From assembly GCA_010909725.1 (NCBI GenBank), contig JAACMV010000001.1:407533-471532 (forward strand): a DNA stretch of 64,000 nt, given 5' to 3'. The translations under genes and the position numbers were made by a program. Each line of letters begins with the position of its first letter. Position 1 is the stretch's first letter. Below are positions 46,305 to 57,477 of the stretch, in pieces. Source of the stretch: Picochlorum sp. 'celeri' (Eukaryota; Chlorophyta; Trebouxiophyceae). The notes under the pieces were generated by a model. That model saw only the letters and a program-made list of their open reading frames with translations. It was not told the origin of the DNA and ran no database searches.

Positions 46305-46643
46305 ATGGTACGTCCCTTTTCTTTGGTATCCTGCCCCACATTGCCATGATGACGTCAGAAAACCCTCACACACGCTGAGATCACATCTTCTTCTCTGAAA
46401 ACATCTGCATCCTATTACAGAAATATTGACTGAAAGTCACAATATATGCAATACCATGTGCAGACGAGAGGGAATCAGAGGGAAGTCGATCGACAGAGAG
46501 CCCAGAAGAGAGCCCAGAAACATGCTGGGAAACCAAAGGATGATGGATTGACACCCCAGCAGAGACGGGAGAGGGATGCCAAGGCGATGGAAGAGAAGAG
46601 AGCTCGAAAAGCTCAGCAGCAGCAACTAAAACCAGGCAAGTGA
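46305..46643 (+). CDS. SERF: SERF/4F5-family small protein with an ATG-only first exon
   Basis: Exon 1 is inferred to be just the ATG at 46305-46307, followed by GTACGT; a 156-bp intron ends CAG at 46463, and exon 2 (46464-46643) continues TRGNQREVDRQRAQKR. The spliced product is 60 residues, MTRGNQRE..., as in SERF proteins, with the conserved block KPKDDGLTPQQRRERDAKAM. An unspliced alternative start at 46446 would add four residues. SERF proteins bind nucleic acid and modulate protein aggregation. Very basic and probably disordered. Confidence 0.78.
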
Positions 46644-46837
46644 CCAATAATAGTAATGATCAAATCCCTTTCCTCCTCCTAATTAGGAGTAGTTGGCATG
46701 AGCTCATGTTGATGTTGATGATGAGGATATTCTGTTATTATTCGTATTATTTAATACATATTTGTTATTTACTACTACTCAAGGAAGGAATGCTGTTCTT
46801 TTTGAACCAATAGAACAAAAGCAAAAGATTAGAAACA

Positions 46838-48399
46838 ATGGAACACCAAAACGGTAGTATTGTCACTGAGAGGATGAAAGAAGAGGCGGAGAGTATTAAG
46901 AATGAAGCGAATGCGTATTTTAAAGGTAGGTATCGCTGCGTGTGGGGGTGTGTTTGTGGAAGATGGATGTGGTTTGACTCACATTGTTTTTGTTGTTGCA
47001 TGTTTCAGAGAAGCATTATAACGAGGCTGTGGAAGGGTATACGAAAGCTATTGGTCTGGATCCATCGAATCCTGTGTACTGGAGTAACAGGGCGTTTGCG
47101 CATATCCGTATTGAAGAGTACGGGGCTGCGATTCAGGATGCCACTCGGGCGATCGAATTGGATCCAAAATACGCGAAAGCGTATTATCGGCGTGGGGATG
47201 CGCAGTTTGCATTGAGTCATTTTAAAGATTCTGTTTCTAATTTTAGATGTGCGGCGAGGTTGAATCCGAGGGATCCTGATTTGAGGAGGAAACTGCAGGA
47301 GGCTGAGAGGGAGTTGAAGAGGGTGCGGTTTGAGGCGGCGGTTGCGTTGCCAGAGGATACAACGTCGGCGTTGAATACGATCGTGTTGGAGGATATCTTT
47401 GTGGAGGAGTCGTATAATGGTCCTGTGATGGAGAGGAATGAGGCTGGGGAGTATGTGGTGACAGAGGCTTTTGTGCATGAGATGATCAAGGAGTTTCGGG
47501 AGCAGAGGAAGATTCATAGGCGGTTTTCGATGCAGATTATATTGGAGGCGTATGAGCGGTTGCGTGAGCTTCCTTCTCTGGTGGATGTTGATGTGCCAGA
47601 AGGGACACATATTACTGTGTGTGGGGACACGCATGGGCAGTTTTATGATCTAGTAAAGATATTTGAGTTGAATGGCATGCCGTCGGCGTCGAATCCGTAT
47701 GTATTTAATGGAGATTTTGTTGATAGAGGGTCGTTTTCGTTTGAAGTTATTATGACGCTGTTGGCATTCAAGGCATGGGATACAAATTGCATGCACTTGA
47801 CACGAGGGAATCATGAGAGCAAGTCGATGAATACTATTTATGGATTTTATGGGGAGGTGAAGGAAAAAATGGGTCAGAGTAGTATTGAAATTTTCAGAGA
47901 GCTTTTCTGTGCCATGCCATTGGCATATGTGTTGAGAAAGACAGTCATGGTGGTTCATGGTGGGGTGCCAACGGGTGATACTGGGTGTGATTTGGCATCG
48001 CTGAGAAAGATTGATAGGGTGAGAGAGCCACCTGATGCTGGACCTATGTGTGAGTGTTTGTGGAATGATCCACAGGATGAGCCAGGGGTGTCTCCTAGTA
48101 AGAGAGGTGTTGGGTATGCATTCGGTCCTGATGTCACAAAAAGGTATCTTCAGCAGAATGGCCTTAGTCTGCTCGTGAGGAGTCATGAGGTGAAGGATGC
48201 GGGATATGAATTGGCTCACGATGGATTTTGTTGTACTATTTTCTCAGCTCCAAATTATTGTGATCAGATGGGGAACAAGGGGGCGTTCATTCGGTTTAAT
48301 GGGGAGGATATGGTGCCACACTTTACCCAGTTTGATGCATCTCCTCATCCACCTGTGAGGGCCATGAAATATGCGAGTGGCATGTTTGGAATGATGTAA
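46838..48399 (+). CDS. PPP5: serine/threonine protein phosphatase 5 (TPR-PP5)
   Basis: Exons 46838-46925 and 47009-48399, with an 83-bp GTAGGT...CAG intron; about 492 residues. Three TPR repeats (KHYNEAVEGYTKAIGLDPSN, YWSNRAFAHIRIEEYGAAIQ, KAYYRRGDAQFALSHF) bind the Hsp90 C-terminus. The phosphatase domain has GDTHGQFYDL, GDFVDRGSFSFE and RGNHESKSMN, then LWNDPQDEPG and FSAPNYCDQMGN. All metal ligands are visible. TGTAA lies at 48430-48434. Confidence 0.97.
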
Positions 48400-48484
48400 C
48401 CTGTTTCGAGTTATATTGATTGTTCTTTCTGTAAGATCATGATCTGTCTGTGAATGAAAGGCCACACATTCATCAAAAATGTAT

Positions 48485-49636
48485 CTAAGATAACACTAAC
48501 AGCTTGTCTGCCACAATACCAGCAAAAATACTGCATCCATACCACCAATTGCTCTTGAATTTTCTAGCACAGTCCTCTGGATTGGTCAAATTTACTGTCT
48601 GGATTTGCCACGCAAGCTGTGCTGCCGCTGCTGTCATACCGATAAAGAATGGGCCGTGGCATTCTGCCATGACGCCAGCTGCAGCCATACTGGCAATATT
48701 GCATGCAGCAAAGCCCCAGAGCATTGGCTTTGTTCTCTCACCAAATGTCAGTGCAGTAGATTTCACTCCTGCCTTGATATCATCCCGTGTATCCTGATGA
48801 GCATATATTGTATCGTATACAAGGGTCCAAAACACGCCAGATGCATACAAAGGACCAACAATGTCCCAGGAACAGGATCCATGAACTGCAGCCCATCCCA
48901 TGAAGGCTCCCCAATTTATTGTTAGGCCGAGGAATGCCTGAGGCCATCCTGTAATCCTTTTCATCAAAGGGTATGCTATGACAAATGGCAGTGAAGCCAC
49001 ACCAAGTAGCTGACTGGTTTCGTTCAATTGAAGAAGGATTCCCAATCCTGCAGACAACTGCAATCCAAGCCAGGCAAGAGCTTGCCGATGTGTCACTGTG
49101 CCAGCGGCTAACGGTCTCGATGCCGTTCGTTCAACCTTTTTATCAAAATCACTATCCCACATATCATTGACTGTACAGCCAGATCCCCGAAGCAAGATGG
49201 CTCCCATGCCAAACAATCCCAAGGTATACACATCAATGGGTCCTCCATGAGGTGCTGCAAGACCTATGGACCAAAAGCAAGGCCACGCCAACAGCCAGGT
49301 CCCTATCGGCTTTTCTATCCTTGAGAGCTGCATATATGGTGTTATGTATCTTCTAAAATCTTCCACAAGACCCGTAGATCCCGACGATTGCGTTCCATAG
49401 TGTCGTTTGGTCTGAGAGACCTGTTCCAACAGAACTGGCCACCGCATATCACGATGCCCAACCAATGGTTTCCACAATCCATCACGTCTATTATTTGATT
49501 CATAATGAATGTTTCGTTCTTCTAACAGAGATGCATCGACTATGCTCACAGCAGTTGTGGGTCCTAAACTCTGCACTCCTTCCAAGGAAACTGCCAGCAT
49601 CCGGCAGACACCGGCAGATCTGAGTCTCTGAATCAT
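48485..49636 (-). CDS. COQ2: 4-hydroxybenzoate polyprenyltransferase (COQ2), mitochondrial
   Basis: 383 residues, single exon. A presequence-like region of about 90 residues is followed by the UbiA fold. The two aspartate-rich motifs are clear: NDMWDSDFDKKVERTASRPL and YDTIYAHQDTRDDIKAGVKS. It prenylates 4-hydroxybenzoate in ubiquinone synthesis on the inner mitochondrial membrane. Convergent with PP5, about 85 bp between the stops. Confidence 0.95.
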   Translation of the reverse strand: MIQRLRSAGVCRMLAVSLEGVQSLGPTTAVSIVDASLLEERNIHYESNNRRDGLWKPLVGHRDMRWPVLLEQVSQTKRHYGTQSSGSTGLVEDFRRYITPYMQLSRIEKPIGTWLLAWPCFWSIGLAAPHGGPIDVYTLGLFGMGAILLRGSGCTVNDMWDSDFDKKVERTASRPLAAGTVTHRQALAWLGLQLSAGLGILLQLNETSQLLGVASLPFVIAYPLMKRITGWPQAFLGLTINWGAFMGWAAVHGSCSWDIVGPLYASGVFWTLVYDTIYAHQDTRDDIKAGVKSTALTFGERTKPMLWGFAACNIASMAAAGVMAECHGPFFIGMTAAAAQLAWQIQTVNLTNPEDCARKFKSNWWYGCSIFAGIVADKLLVLS

Positions 49637-49877
49637 TTATTCATGATAAAAATACAAATACCCACAATTTGTATGTCACGATGAAGCCCTTGAAGCAAAT
49701 CTATATGCATTTGTATGTTTGAAATTGGCTGGCAGCCAATCGACATTTTTAAATTGATATTAACCTTCAATCAGTCAATTACACATGTCGAGTGTAACAG
49801 TTTGTCAAAATGCATTTTGACAGTGCATAAAAGTGCCATTTGGGTGACGAACGACGATCGCTGTTCAAATACATTGA

Positions 49878-52490
49878 ATGGAGGAGGGGCAGGAAACTCG
49901 TCACAAGAAACACGTTCTGCTGAACTTTCAGCGAGACATAATAGATTCTGCCATCGAAAATGATGCTCTTTTTGTGCTGGCACCGGGACTGGGGTTGTAC
50001 CAGGTTGTGGCTGTGTTGCTCAAGTTGCAGGACGAGAGGAGAAAACTGTCTGGAGAGCATGGTGTGACCCTTGTGATTGGAGCTGATGCCACTCAGCGAA
50101 CGACGCTTCAGATGGAATTGAATCGTATATATCCCTCTGAAGAGAGATTCATTCCTGATACCGAATCGGAATTTCCCAAGCAAGTGACGGCAGATTTGTC
50201 CACCACAGAGAGACTTGGGCTCTATGCATCAAGTTCTTGTTTATTTGTAACCACCAGGATCCTGGTGGTCGATCTGCTGTCTGAAAGATTGGATCCAAAA
50301 CAAGTATCTGGAATTATTGTGATCAATGCTCATCGCCTGACGGACTCCTCAGGGGAGGCTTTTATCATCAAGTTGTACAAGACAAAGGGAGGGGAGGGGT
50401 ACATCAGAGCATTCAGCGAGAGTCCTGGATCGTTTACATCCGAATTTGCCAAGCCTGAGAAAGTTTTAAAGGCATTACATGTCCAAAATTTACAGATTTG
50501 GCCTCGTTTTCGAAATGCTGTACAGGATGATTTCGAGAACAAGGCGCCACAGGTGGGTTTTTCTTCTGATATCGTTCCAAAGACTGGCCTTCTTTGATAT
50601 ATGTACTACTTGATGCAGTTGGTTGAGGTATCTTTGGCTGCTGACCCAGGGGCTAGCATTATATACGAGGCTATTGCTGAATTATTGGACGTTAGTGTGA
50701 AAGAGTTGAGAAAGCATGAAAGGTTGGATACCACGGACCTATCTCCATCACAAGGCCTGACGTCCGCGTTTGATGAGACTGTAAAAAAGCAATTGGCTCC
50801 GGTTTGGCACACTGTTTCGCCAAAGATTAGACAAATTGTTGCTGATATGAGGACATTGAGATCTCTGGCCAACTACCTCTTGAAATTTGATGCCATTACG
50901 TTTTTAAAATACCTCGAGAATCTTCGGGTGACTGATGGAAGTAAGAGCGCTTGGATGTTTCATAGTGCTGCACATGTGATATTCGAGGCTGCCAAAGGAC
51001 GGGTGTATAAGATAAAACAGGAAGGACAAACAGCAGAAGTAGAACCTATTCTGGAAGAGCTTCCTAAATGGAAGGCTCTCATGGACATTTTGTACGAGGT
51101 AATGGATGACAAAAAAGATCACGATATCCCTGTGTTAGTTTTCTGTGATGATGAATTCACCTGTGAGCAGCTCCAAAAGGTAATAAGGCCAGATGGGGCA
51201 AAGAGATACATGGAGACACAGTACCTGAAATACTTGGCCTCCAAAATAGAGAAAGCACAAACGGGAGTCAAGAGGTCGTCCAGTGGTATACCTGTCAATA
51301 TGGCCCCACAGTCACAGATTGAAGAATCTGCTTTGCGTGCGCAGGCAAAGGAACTTGGTGCATTGGAAAAGCATGCCAATGATGAGCAGAAGGATGGGAG
51401 CAATAAAACTGATGAATGGTTTCGCGAGCACGTCAGGTTCATCCCATCAAACTCTGTAGGATATATTAGTTTATGGGAGAATTGTCCTTCGTATGTGGTC
51501 GTACATGATCCAGACATCACGTTGATACGGCAGCTGGAATTGTACTGTGCCCAGCATGACTACTCCAAGGTTCGAGTGTACCTCCTTCGATACGAGCCCA
51601 GTCCTGAGCTCGACAAATATCACTCACGATTATTACGAGAAAGAAGCTCGTTCGAAGATTTGATCAAGGCCAAGGGATCCATGGCACTCAATATATCATC
51701 AAGGACGAACACACCGTACATTCCAATAGAGCGAGCTGACAATTCAGCATCAGCCAACTCAATCACTAGAAAAGGCGGAGGCCGGGCAGCTCTCCCTGGA
51801 ACGGAAAAAATTAGAGTCATAGTAGATGTGAGAGAATTCATGAGTCATCTCCCGGCGGTTTTGTATTCGCAAGGGTACAATATCATCCCAATTACTTTGG
51901 AAGTTGGAGATTATGTTCTGAGCCCAGAGATTTGTGTAGAAAGGAAGACAATTCCAGACCTCAGGGGAAGTCTCCAATCAGGAAGATTATATCAGCAAGC
52001 AGAAGCGATGTGCAAGCATTATCCCATCGCTATCTTGTTGATAGAATTCGATGGTGAAAAGGCATTTGCCTTGCAATCCTCTGCAGAACTAGGAGAAGAT
52101 ATTCAAGCAGGACACATCATGTCACGGCTTGTTCTCCTCTGCTTGCACCATCCAAGGCTTCGTCTAGTATGGTCTAGATCTCTTCACGCAACAGCAGACA
52201 TCTTCAGGCAAATAAAGGCCAACTATGATGAACCAGATCCTGTGACAGCTGGGCAGGTGGGTCTTGAAGGACATGCTGGTACTGGTGAACCCACGATCAA
52301 CACAACCGCATTGGAAATGTTACGACGCCTCCCAGGGATCAATGAGAACAATTTCCGGGACGTGTCAAGAGAAGCTGGTAGCCTCTCTGGATTGGCATCC
52401 ATGTCCATGGAAAAGATGATTCAAGTCATGGGCAGTTCCACAGCTGGAAAACGGTTATACGAATTTCTCCACCAAAAGAGCACAATGTGA
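49878..52490 (+). CDS. XPF: XPF/Rad1 (ERCC4) structure-specific DNA repair endonuclease
   Basis: Exons 49878-50552 and 50619-52490, with a 66-bp GTGGGT...CAG intron; about 848 residues. The N-terminal helicase-like domain has lost its ATPase motifs, as in the family (LFVTTRILVVDLLSERLDP). The nuclease domain has VIVDVREF, then GDYVLSPEICVERKTIPDL, the ERKxxxD active site around residues 666-672. A C-terminal double helix-hairpin-helix (ALEMLRRLPGINENNFRDVS) binds the ERCC1 partner. It incises 5' of lesions in nucleotide-excision repair. The stop is 87 bp before the next same-strand start. Confidence 0.95.
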
Positions 52491-52577
52491 TGTCATTAAT
52501 TTATTATTTATGTTAAAAATGGAGATTTTAACGCAACAGACCCTCAAAATGGGTACTACATGTGAAACGTGGAACAG

Positions 52578-55362
52578 ATGAGCGAAACACAGGGTGACCC
52601 CAAAGTACCGTTTCAGGCAACTTATGTGGCTGAACGAGACTCTAGAATAACATCTTGTTGCATCCCAAGGGGAGGAAAGTTCGCATATGTGGGCATTGCT
52701 GGAGGGACTGTCGAAACTTGTGAAGTCACAAGACAAGAGGAAACGGTTTATTGCAACACGATTTTGCGGAAACCCTTGCTGAAATCGGTGCGTTGGGTTT
52801 TTCTGAGTGTCTAGAAAGATCTCTGGGCTCCTGTTGAAAGGGTTTGTGGGGGCAGTGACTCACAGAAACAATTCTGTTTGTTTGCAGGATGATGCCAGGA
52901 GACTTGCTCACATTTCTTCGATGGATTTGCTTGTAATTTGGACACGGGATGGGTCTCTATGTATACATAACATAAAGTTGAACGAAAGCAAGACATTTTT
53001 GAAGCATTGTGTTGTGGCAGTCTCTGTAGATGAGGATGGTTGTATTGCTGTGCTGAGAACAGGGCCAGTGAGCAAGGCACTTCGGGCAACCGTGTATCGA
53101 ATCGAAGAAGCAAGAAATCATTCAGTTGGGCTGAAAATTTTATGGGAAAGTCATGTCGATGTTCAGACCAAAGGAAACGTATCTACAGAGGCGAGTATTG
53201 CAAGCATCAAGGCTCCATGGTCATTGATTGTTTGTGTTGAACAGACCTTTTTGTGGGTCGGGTTCGATGAGCGTACTCGTCATGGTGGCTCTCGAGTAGT
53301 TTTCGTGAATGACGCTATTTCCTCGTTGAACCGTGTCTTGCATGTGTCGGGAAGGGGTGAAGCTTTGATGCTGGCTGGTGACTTGGGCATTATTGTGAAC
53401 AGGGAGGGGGAGCCAATAGGTGACAGTTTAGATTTGATTCATCACCGATCGCCGATGAAAATATTAGATGCTGCAATAATAGAATCGAACTTGGTACTTT
53501 TGACCGATAATGCTATGCGGATAATAGATATTGACTCTAGGAGTGAGGTTTTTGTACCACTCGCAGAACTGCCCTCTGCTCCCTGGAGCATTGGTGTTCC
53601 TGGTACTGACGAAGAGGGACAGCCTCTCATTCCAATTTTTACCAGCTCTTCTTTGTGGCTAGTATGTGCAATATCATATAGGGATCGGATACAACGTGCG
53701 TTGGAGGAGAGGAATGCAGAACTGGCTCTTCAACTGATCCAGCACCATGGTATATCAGCTCCTGGGTATATGGAATTCCTGGTGCGTTGTGGAATTTTAT
53801 TTATTGAGCTTGGTAATATAAGGAGAGGAATAGAGTGCATAGAGCAGTGCCCATCTGAGATTTTTGAGCCGGCAGAGTTGTTCCCTTTATTTCCCGAGTA
53901 TATGAAGACTTTCATGGCCTCTGGCAGAGATGCTTCCAGGTTGAGAATCCACAGCAGTCTCGAGTCTGTCTGGGAGAGGAATGGTTGTACTAGTATGAGT
54001 GATAAGAAAGCCCAAGACTTGCAGGATATCTTGGAGTATTTATTCAGGGTTAGGGAGTTTCCTACTGTTGGGCAAAAAGATGGGATTGACTCTTTGATCT
54101 TACATATATTGATCGATTTGGATTTGAAAGAAGCTGCTGATGCATTTTTAAACTCTCCAAATGACGTATCAGTTGATCAGTTGCATCAAAGAGTGAAGTC
54201 TAAGAAAGATTGGACCCAATGTCTAGCACGCCTGTTGGGCTCAGATGCTCATCATGTGAAGACAACACTTGGGTTGTGGAGGCAACTTGCAGAAGAATCC
54301 TCGAATGAGAACAAATGTGACGCTTTGGAAGCTATTGAGCGTATACTATCGAATCAATCTGCTTGTGACTCTGCATGTGTGGTGAACAATATCACATGGC
54401 TCATGGATAGGGATGCTGAGGCCACCTTGAGAGTTCTTCAGAGGCGTACAGATGTCGCTGCCGCGGGCATCTTGGACACAATTTCGGACAACGAATGCAA
54501 GTGTCGCTTTTTACAAATTGCGGTACAAGTCGAGGAAAATAGATCGAATGAATATTTACACACTGAACTTGCCTTGGCCCTCTTGGAGGAAATTTCCAGT
54601 CAAGATCCCTCATGCTTTTCTCAGACATTCGCTTCTTGTACGAGTGATAGCGCAAGCCCCGCCATGTTTCTCGCAGAATTCTTTTCAGGGGGACACAAAG
54701 GATCTGATAGGGCAAAGATACATTCCCTTAGATCGTCTTTGCACCAGCATCTGGTGGTACATGCTGAGTTCTTGAACATGGAAGAGCTGTTTGCCAAGAT
54801 ACCAGACACCATGATTCCAGAAAAGGCCATAGTCGCCTCTCTAAAATCCGACCATGAGACAATCATCACTATTCTGGTTGACTTGCTCGGCAATGGACCT
54901 GTAGCAATCGAATATGCGAGAAAGTTTCTCCCCCATGAGGCTCATCCAATGCTACTGGACCACATCATGAAAAGTGACAAAATAATGCCATGGGAAATCG
55001 CGGGGAATATTATAGCATCTTTTGAGCGCCATTCATTTGACCCGACTGCAGTGATGATGAAAATGCCTGATGATATGGAACTCAACGAAGGGTTGCAATC
55101 CTTGAGTTGTATGATCCAGAGCATGTTTCACAAAAAGCGAGAACATGAGATGAGAAAGGCCATATATCAGAATAAACTCTTGACTCTAAAGTCTCGTGTC
55201 ATGGAGAAAGAATGCGACCAACCATGCGTCATCGTACCAGACACAACATGTCGTTATTGCTCCCTCAAAATTGGAAGCAAAGTCTGTGTTGTCATCAAGG
55301 CGCATGACGATGGTCCTCATGTGGCATGTCTTCATTGTTTCAATCAAATTAAAAATAATTAA
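52578..55362 (+). CDS. VPS39/VPS3-like HOPS/CORVET tethering subunit
   Basis: Exons 52578-52787 and 52888-55362, with a 100-bp GTGCGT...CAG intron; about 894 residues. The N-terminal CNH-like beta-propeller (ITSCCIPRGGKFAYVGIAGG, LLVIWTRDGSLCIHN) precedes a helical solenoid (ALEERNAELALQLIQHHGIS). The C-terminus is a zinc-finger-like block, CRYCSLKIGSKVCV and VACLHCFNQI, as in Vam6/VPS39 and TGFBRAP1/VPS3. These proteins tether late endosomes and vacuoles with Rab7, which is encoded about 1.3 kb downstream. VPS39 and VPS3 cannot be separated by eye. The stop is 6 bp from the convergent EF-hand gene stop. Confidence 0.75.
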
Positions 55363-55368
55363 TGTTTC

Positions 55369-56397
55369 CTACTTCTTTTGGTTTGCAAACCAGCTGAGAA
55401 ATTCTTTGAAATCCACAACACCATCCTTGTTGGAATCAAGCAAGCTCAAGGCAGCTTCAGCCTCCTCCATGGACATGGTGGGAACCGTCTTCCTCCCCAA
55501 AGCTTGAAATTCCGACACATCAATGAATCCATCGTCATCTTTATCTGCTAATGCAAATTCAGCTGCAACTTCACCGATAACCTGTCCATCGAGTCCCTCT
55601 CCATCATCTTCAAACGAAAATCCATTCTTTGCTGCATTAGCAAGAACCAAGTATGCTCCAAGGTCTCTGAAAAAGTCTGCCTCGTCACGCGACCCCCCAA
55701 TCCCCTTCTCCACATACTTTTTCAAATCATCCAATATCTCATCCAACGCTTTCAACACCTCTACCGTGACAACGGCGCGCCTAGCCTTGTCGACGAATTC
55801 AAACCCAGTATCCTCATCTGCAAGATTTCTGACAGCTTCCAACAGAACTGCACTCTGACCACTGTATTTCCTCGTCGCAATACCAACGGCAATCAAATCA
55901 AAAATATCTATAGTTGCATTTATCGTCAAATACATGGCCAACGTATACAATAAGAATTCTGCAGGAACAGAAACTTTACTCTCTGCCAAAGCTGTACCAC
56001 TATACCACGCAACTATAGCTGATCCCAGATCCACAGCAAGCTGTCGAAGCGCCAAAACACTTCTCTTAGACCCTCTTTGCTTCACCATACGTTTCAATGC
56101 CTTTGGATCATTGGCACCAGCTTCTTTCCATGCCTTCAACAGAGCTCTCGCCTGATTCTTTGTCAGTCCAGACACTCTCTTCTCCACATCATCTTGTGAG
56201 CCAGATTCCTCGTTCCGATTCGAGCTACAACACACATGAGACCCGAGTCGTTGACGAGAGATCGGAATCCCATCAGTCAGACTGATCTTCTTCCTTGTAA
56301 TGGATATGGTGCAGATATTGTGGGTATTTGAGCAAGGTACCCAACACGAGTATCGGGTACTCGTACCAGAATGAGCAATACCACACGTTCTATTCAT
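55369..56397 (-). CDS. EF-hand protein with an organelle-type leader and membrane segment
   Basis: About 342 residues from ATG 56397. The first 65 residues are hydroxylated and basic, compatible with a transit peptide. A helix-rich region (SGLTKNQARALLKAWKEAG, LRQLAVDLGSAIVAWYSGTA) includes one likely membrane segment around EFLLYTLAMYLTINATIDIF. The C-terminus has two EF-hands with full loops, DKDDDGFIDVSEF and DSNKDGVVDFKEF. A plastid calcium-responsive membrane protein is plausible by analogy with plant EF-hand plastid proteins, but the family is not firmly identified. Confidence 0.65.
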   Translation of the reverse strand: MNRTCGIAHSGTSTRYSCWVPCSNTHNICTISITRKKISLTDGIPISRQRLGSHVCCSSNRNEESGSQDDVEKRVSGLTKNQARALLKAWKEAGANDPKALKRMVKQRGSKRSVLALRQLAVDLGSAIVAWYSGTALAESKVSVPAEFLLYTLAMYLTINATIDIFDLIAVGIATRKYSGQSAVLLEAVRNLADEDTGFEFVDKARRAVVTVEVLKALDEILDDLKKYVEKGIGGSRDEADFFRDLGAYLVLANAAKNGFSFEDDGEGLDGQVIGEVAAEFALADKDDDGFIDVSEFQALGRKTVPTMSMEEAEAALSLLDSNKDGVVDFKEFLSWFANQKK

Positions 56398-56644
56398 TTC
56401 AAATACATATATACATGTGTGGACATCGTGCAATGTATCAACAGATTTGGGCACACATCCATGTCAGATTCAGGCACAACAGATTTCTAAATAGCCATAT
56501 ACGGAATTTAAAACGTTTCGCAACTCACTGACCCTAGTGAAGGTGACAGTACAGTCAGGAAATATTTTCATTCGAATCATCCTTTTCATTCACCAAATTA
56601 CATTATCTATATTGTCGTCTGTGAATACGAACCGTTGAGAGATA

Positions 56645-57407
56645 ATGGCCAGTCAAACAAGAAGAAATACTCGTTCATTGCTTAAAGTCATCATATTAGG
56701 GGACAGTGGGTACGGTTCTTTGAATCAAAACATCGCCATGATGAATCTACGACATTGACTATGGTTGACGAGTTTCATTGTGATGTTTCTGGGAGAATAT
56801 TGGATGCCAACCTCGTGGTTCTGTCTTGTGCAGGGTTGGTAAGACGTCGTTGATGAATCAGTATGTGAATAAAAAGTTTAGTAGTCAATACAAAGCAACA
56901 ATAGGGGCAGACTTTTTGACAAAAGAGGTGGAAGTGGATGACAGGGTTGTCACAATGCAAATATGGGACACGGCTGGACAGGAGCGATTCCAGAGTTTGG
57001 GTGTTGCATTTTATAGAGGTGCAGATTGCTGCGTGTTGACGTTTGATGTGAACAGTGCAAAGTCTTTTGAGAATTTGGAGAACTGGATGGAGGAGTTTTT
57101 GGCACAGGCATCTCCAGCTGATGCTGCGAATTTCCCTTTTATTGTCCTTGGAAATAAGATTGATGTGGGGACTGAGGAATCTCGTCAGGTGACTGAAAAG
57201 CAGGCAAAAGCATGGTGCAAGTCGAGAGGAGATTTGCAGTATTTCGAGACCTCGGCGAAAGAGGATACCAATGTGGAGACTGCATTCCAGGCTGTGGCAA
57301 GGGTGGCATTGAACAATGAGGATGAGGATGATGAAATGTTTTTGCCAGAGACTGTAGATGTTGCTGCCCGCAGTGGACCAAGGACAAACCAGTCATCTTG
57401 TTGTTAA
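56645..57407 (+). CDS. RAB7: Rab7 GTPase
   Basis: Exons 56645-56709 and 56834-57407; the 124-bp GTACGG...CAG intron splits the P-loop [20 protein letters not shown]. 212 residues. Other G motifs: [31 protein letters not shown] and ETSAKE. The C-terminus ends in two cysteines (NQSSCC) for geranylgeranylation. The effector and switch sequence is Rab7, so it directs late-endosome/vacuole fusion. TGTAA lies at 57418-57422. Confidence 0.97.
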
Positions 57408-57417
57408 AGAAATGTTT

Positions 57418-57422
57418 TGTAA
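57418..57422 (+). terminator. putative TGTAA poly(A) signal of Rab7
   Basis: TGTAA 11 bp after the Rab7 stop, in the 70-bp gap before the convergent GH31 stop. Confidence 0.55.
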
Positions 57423-57477
57423 TGAATTTATGAAAATTGAACGCGTGATACCTGTCATCATCAAATCATCAAATGAA

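Noticed and set aside
47005..48219. Two long minus-strand frames opposite PP5
   Set aside because: Composition (His/Arg/Ile-rich) is that of reversed coding sequence, and PP5 itself is fully supported.
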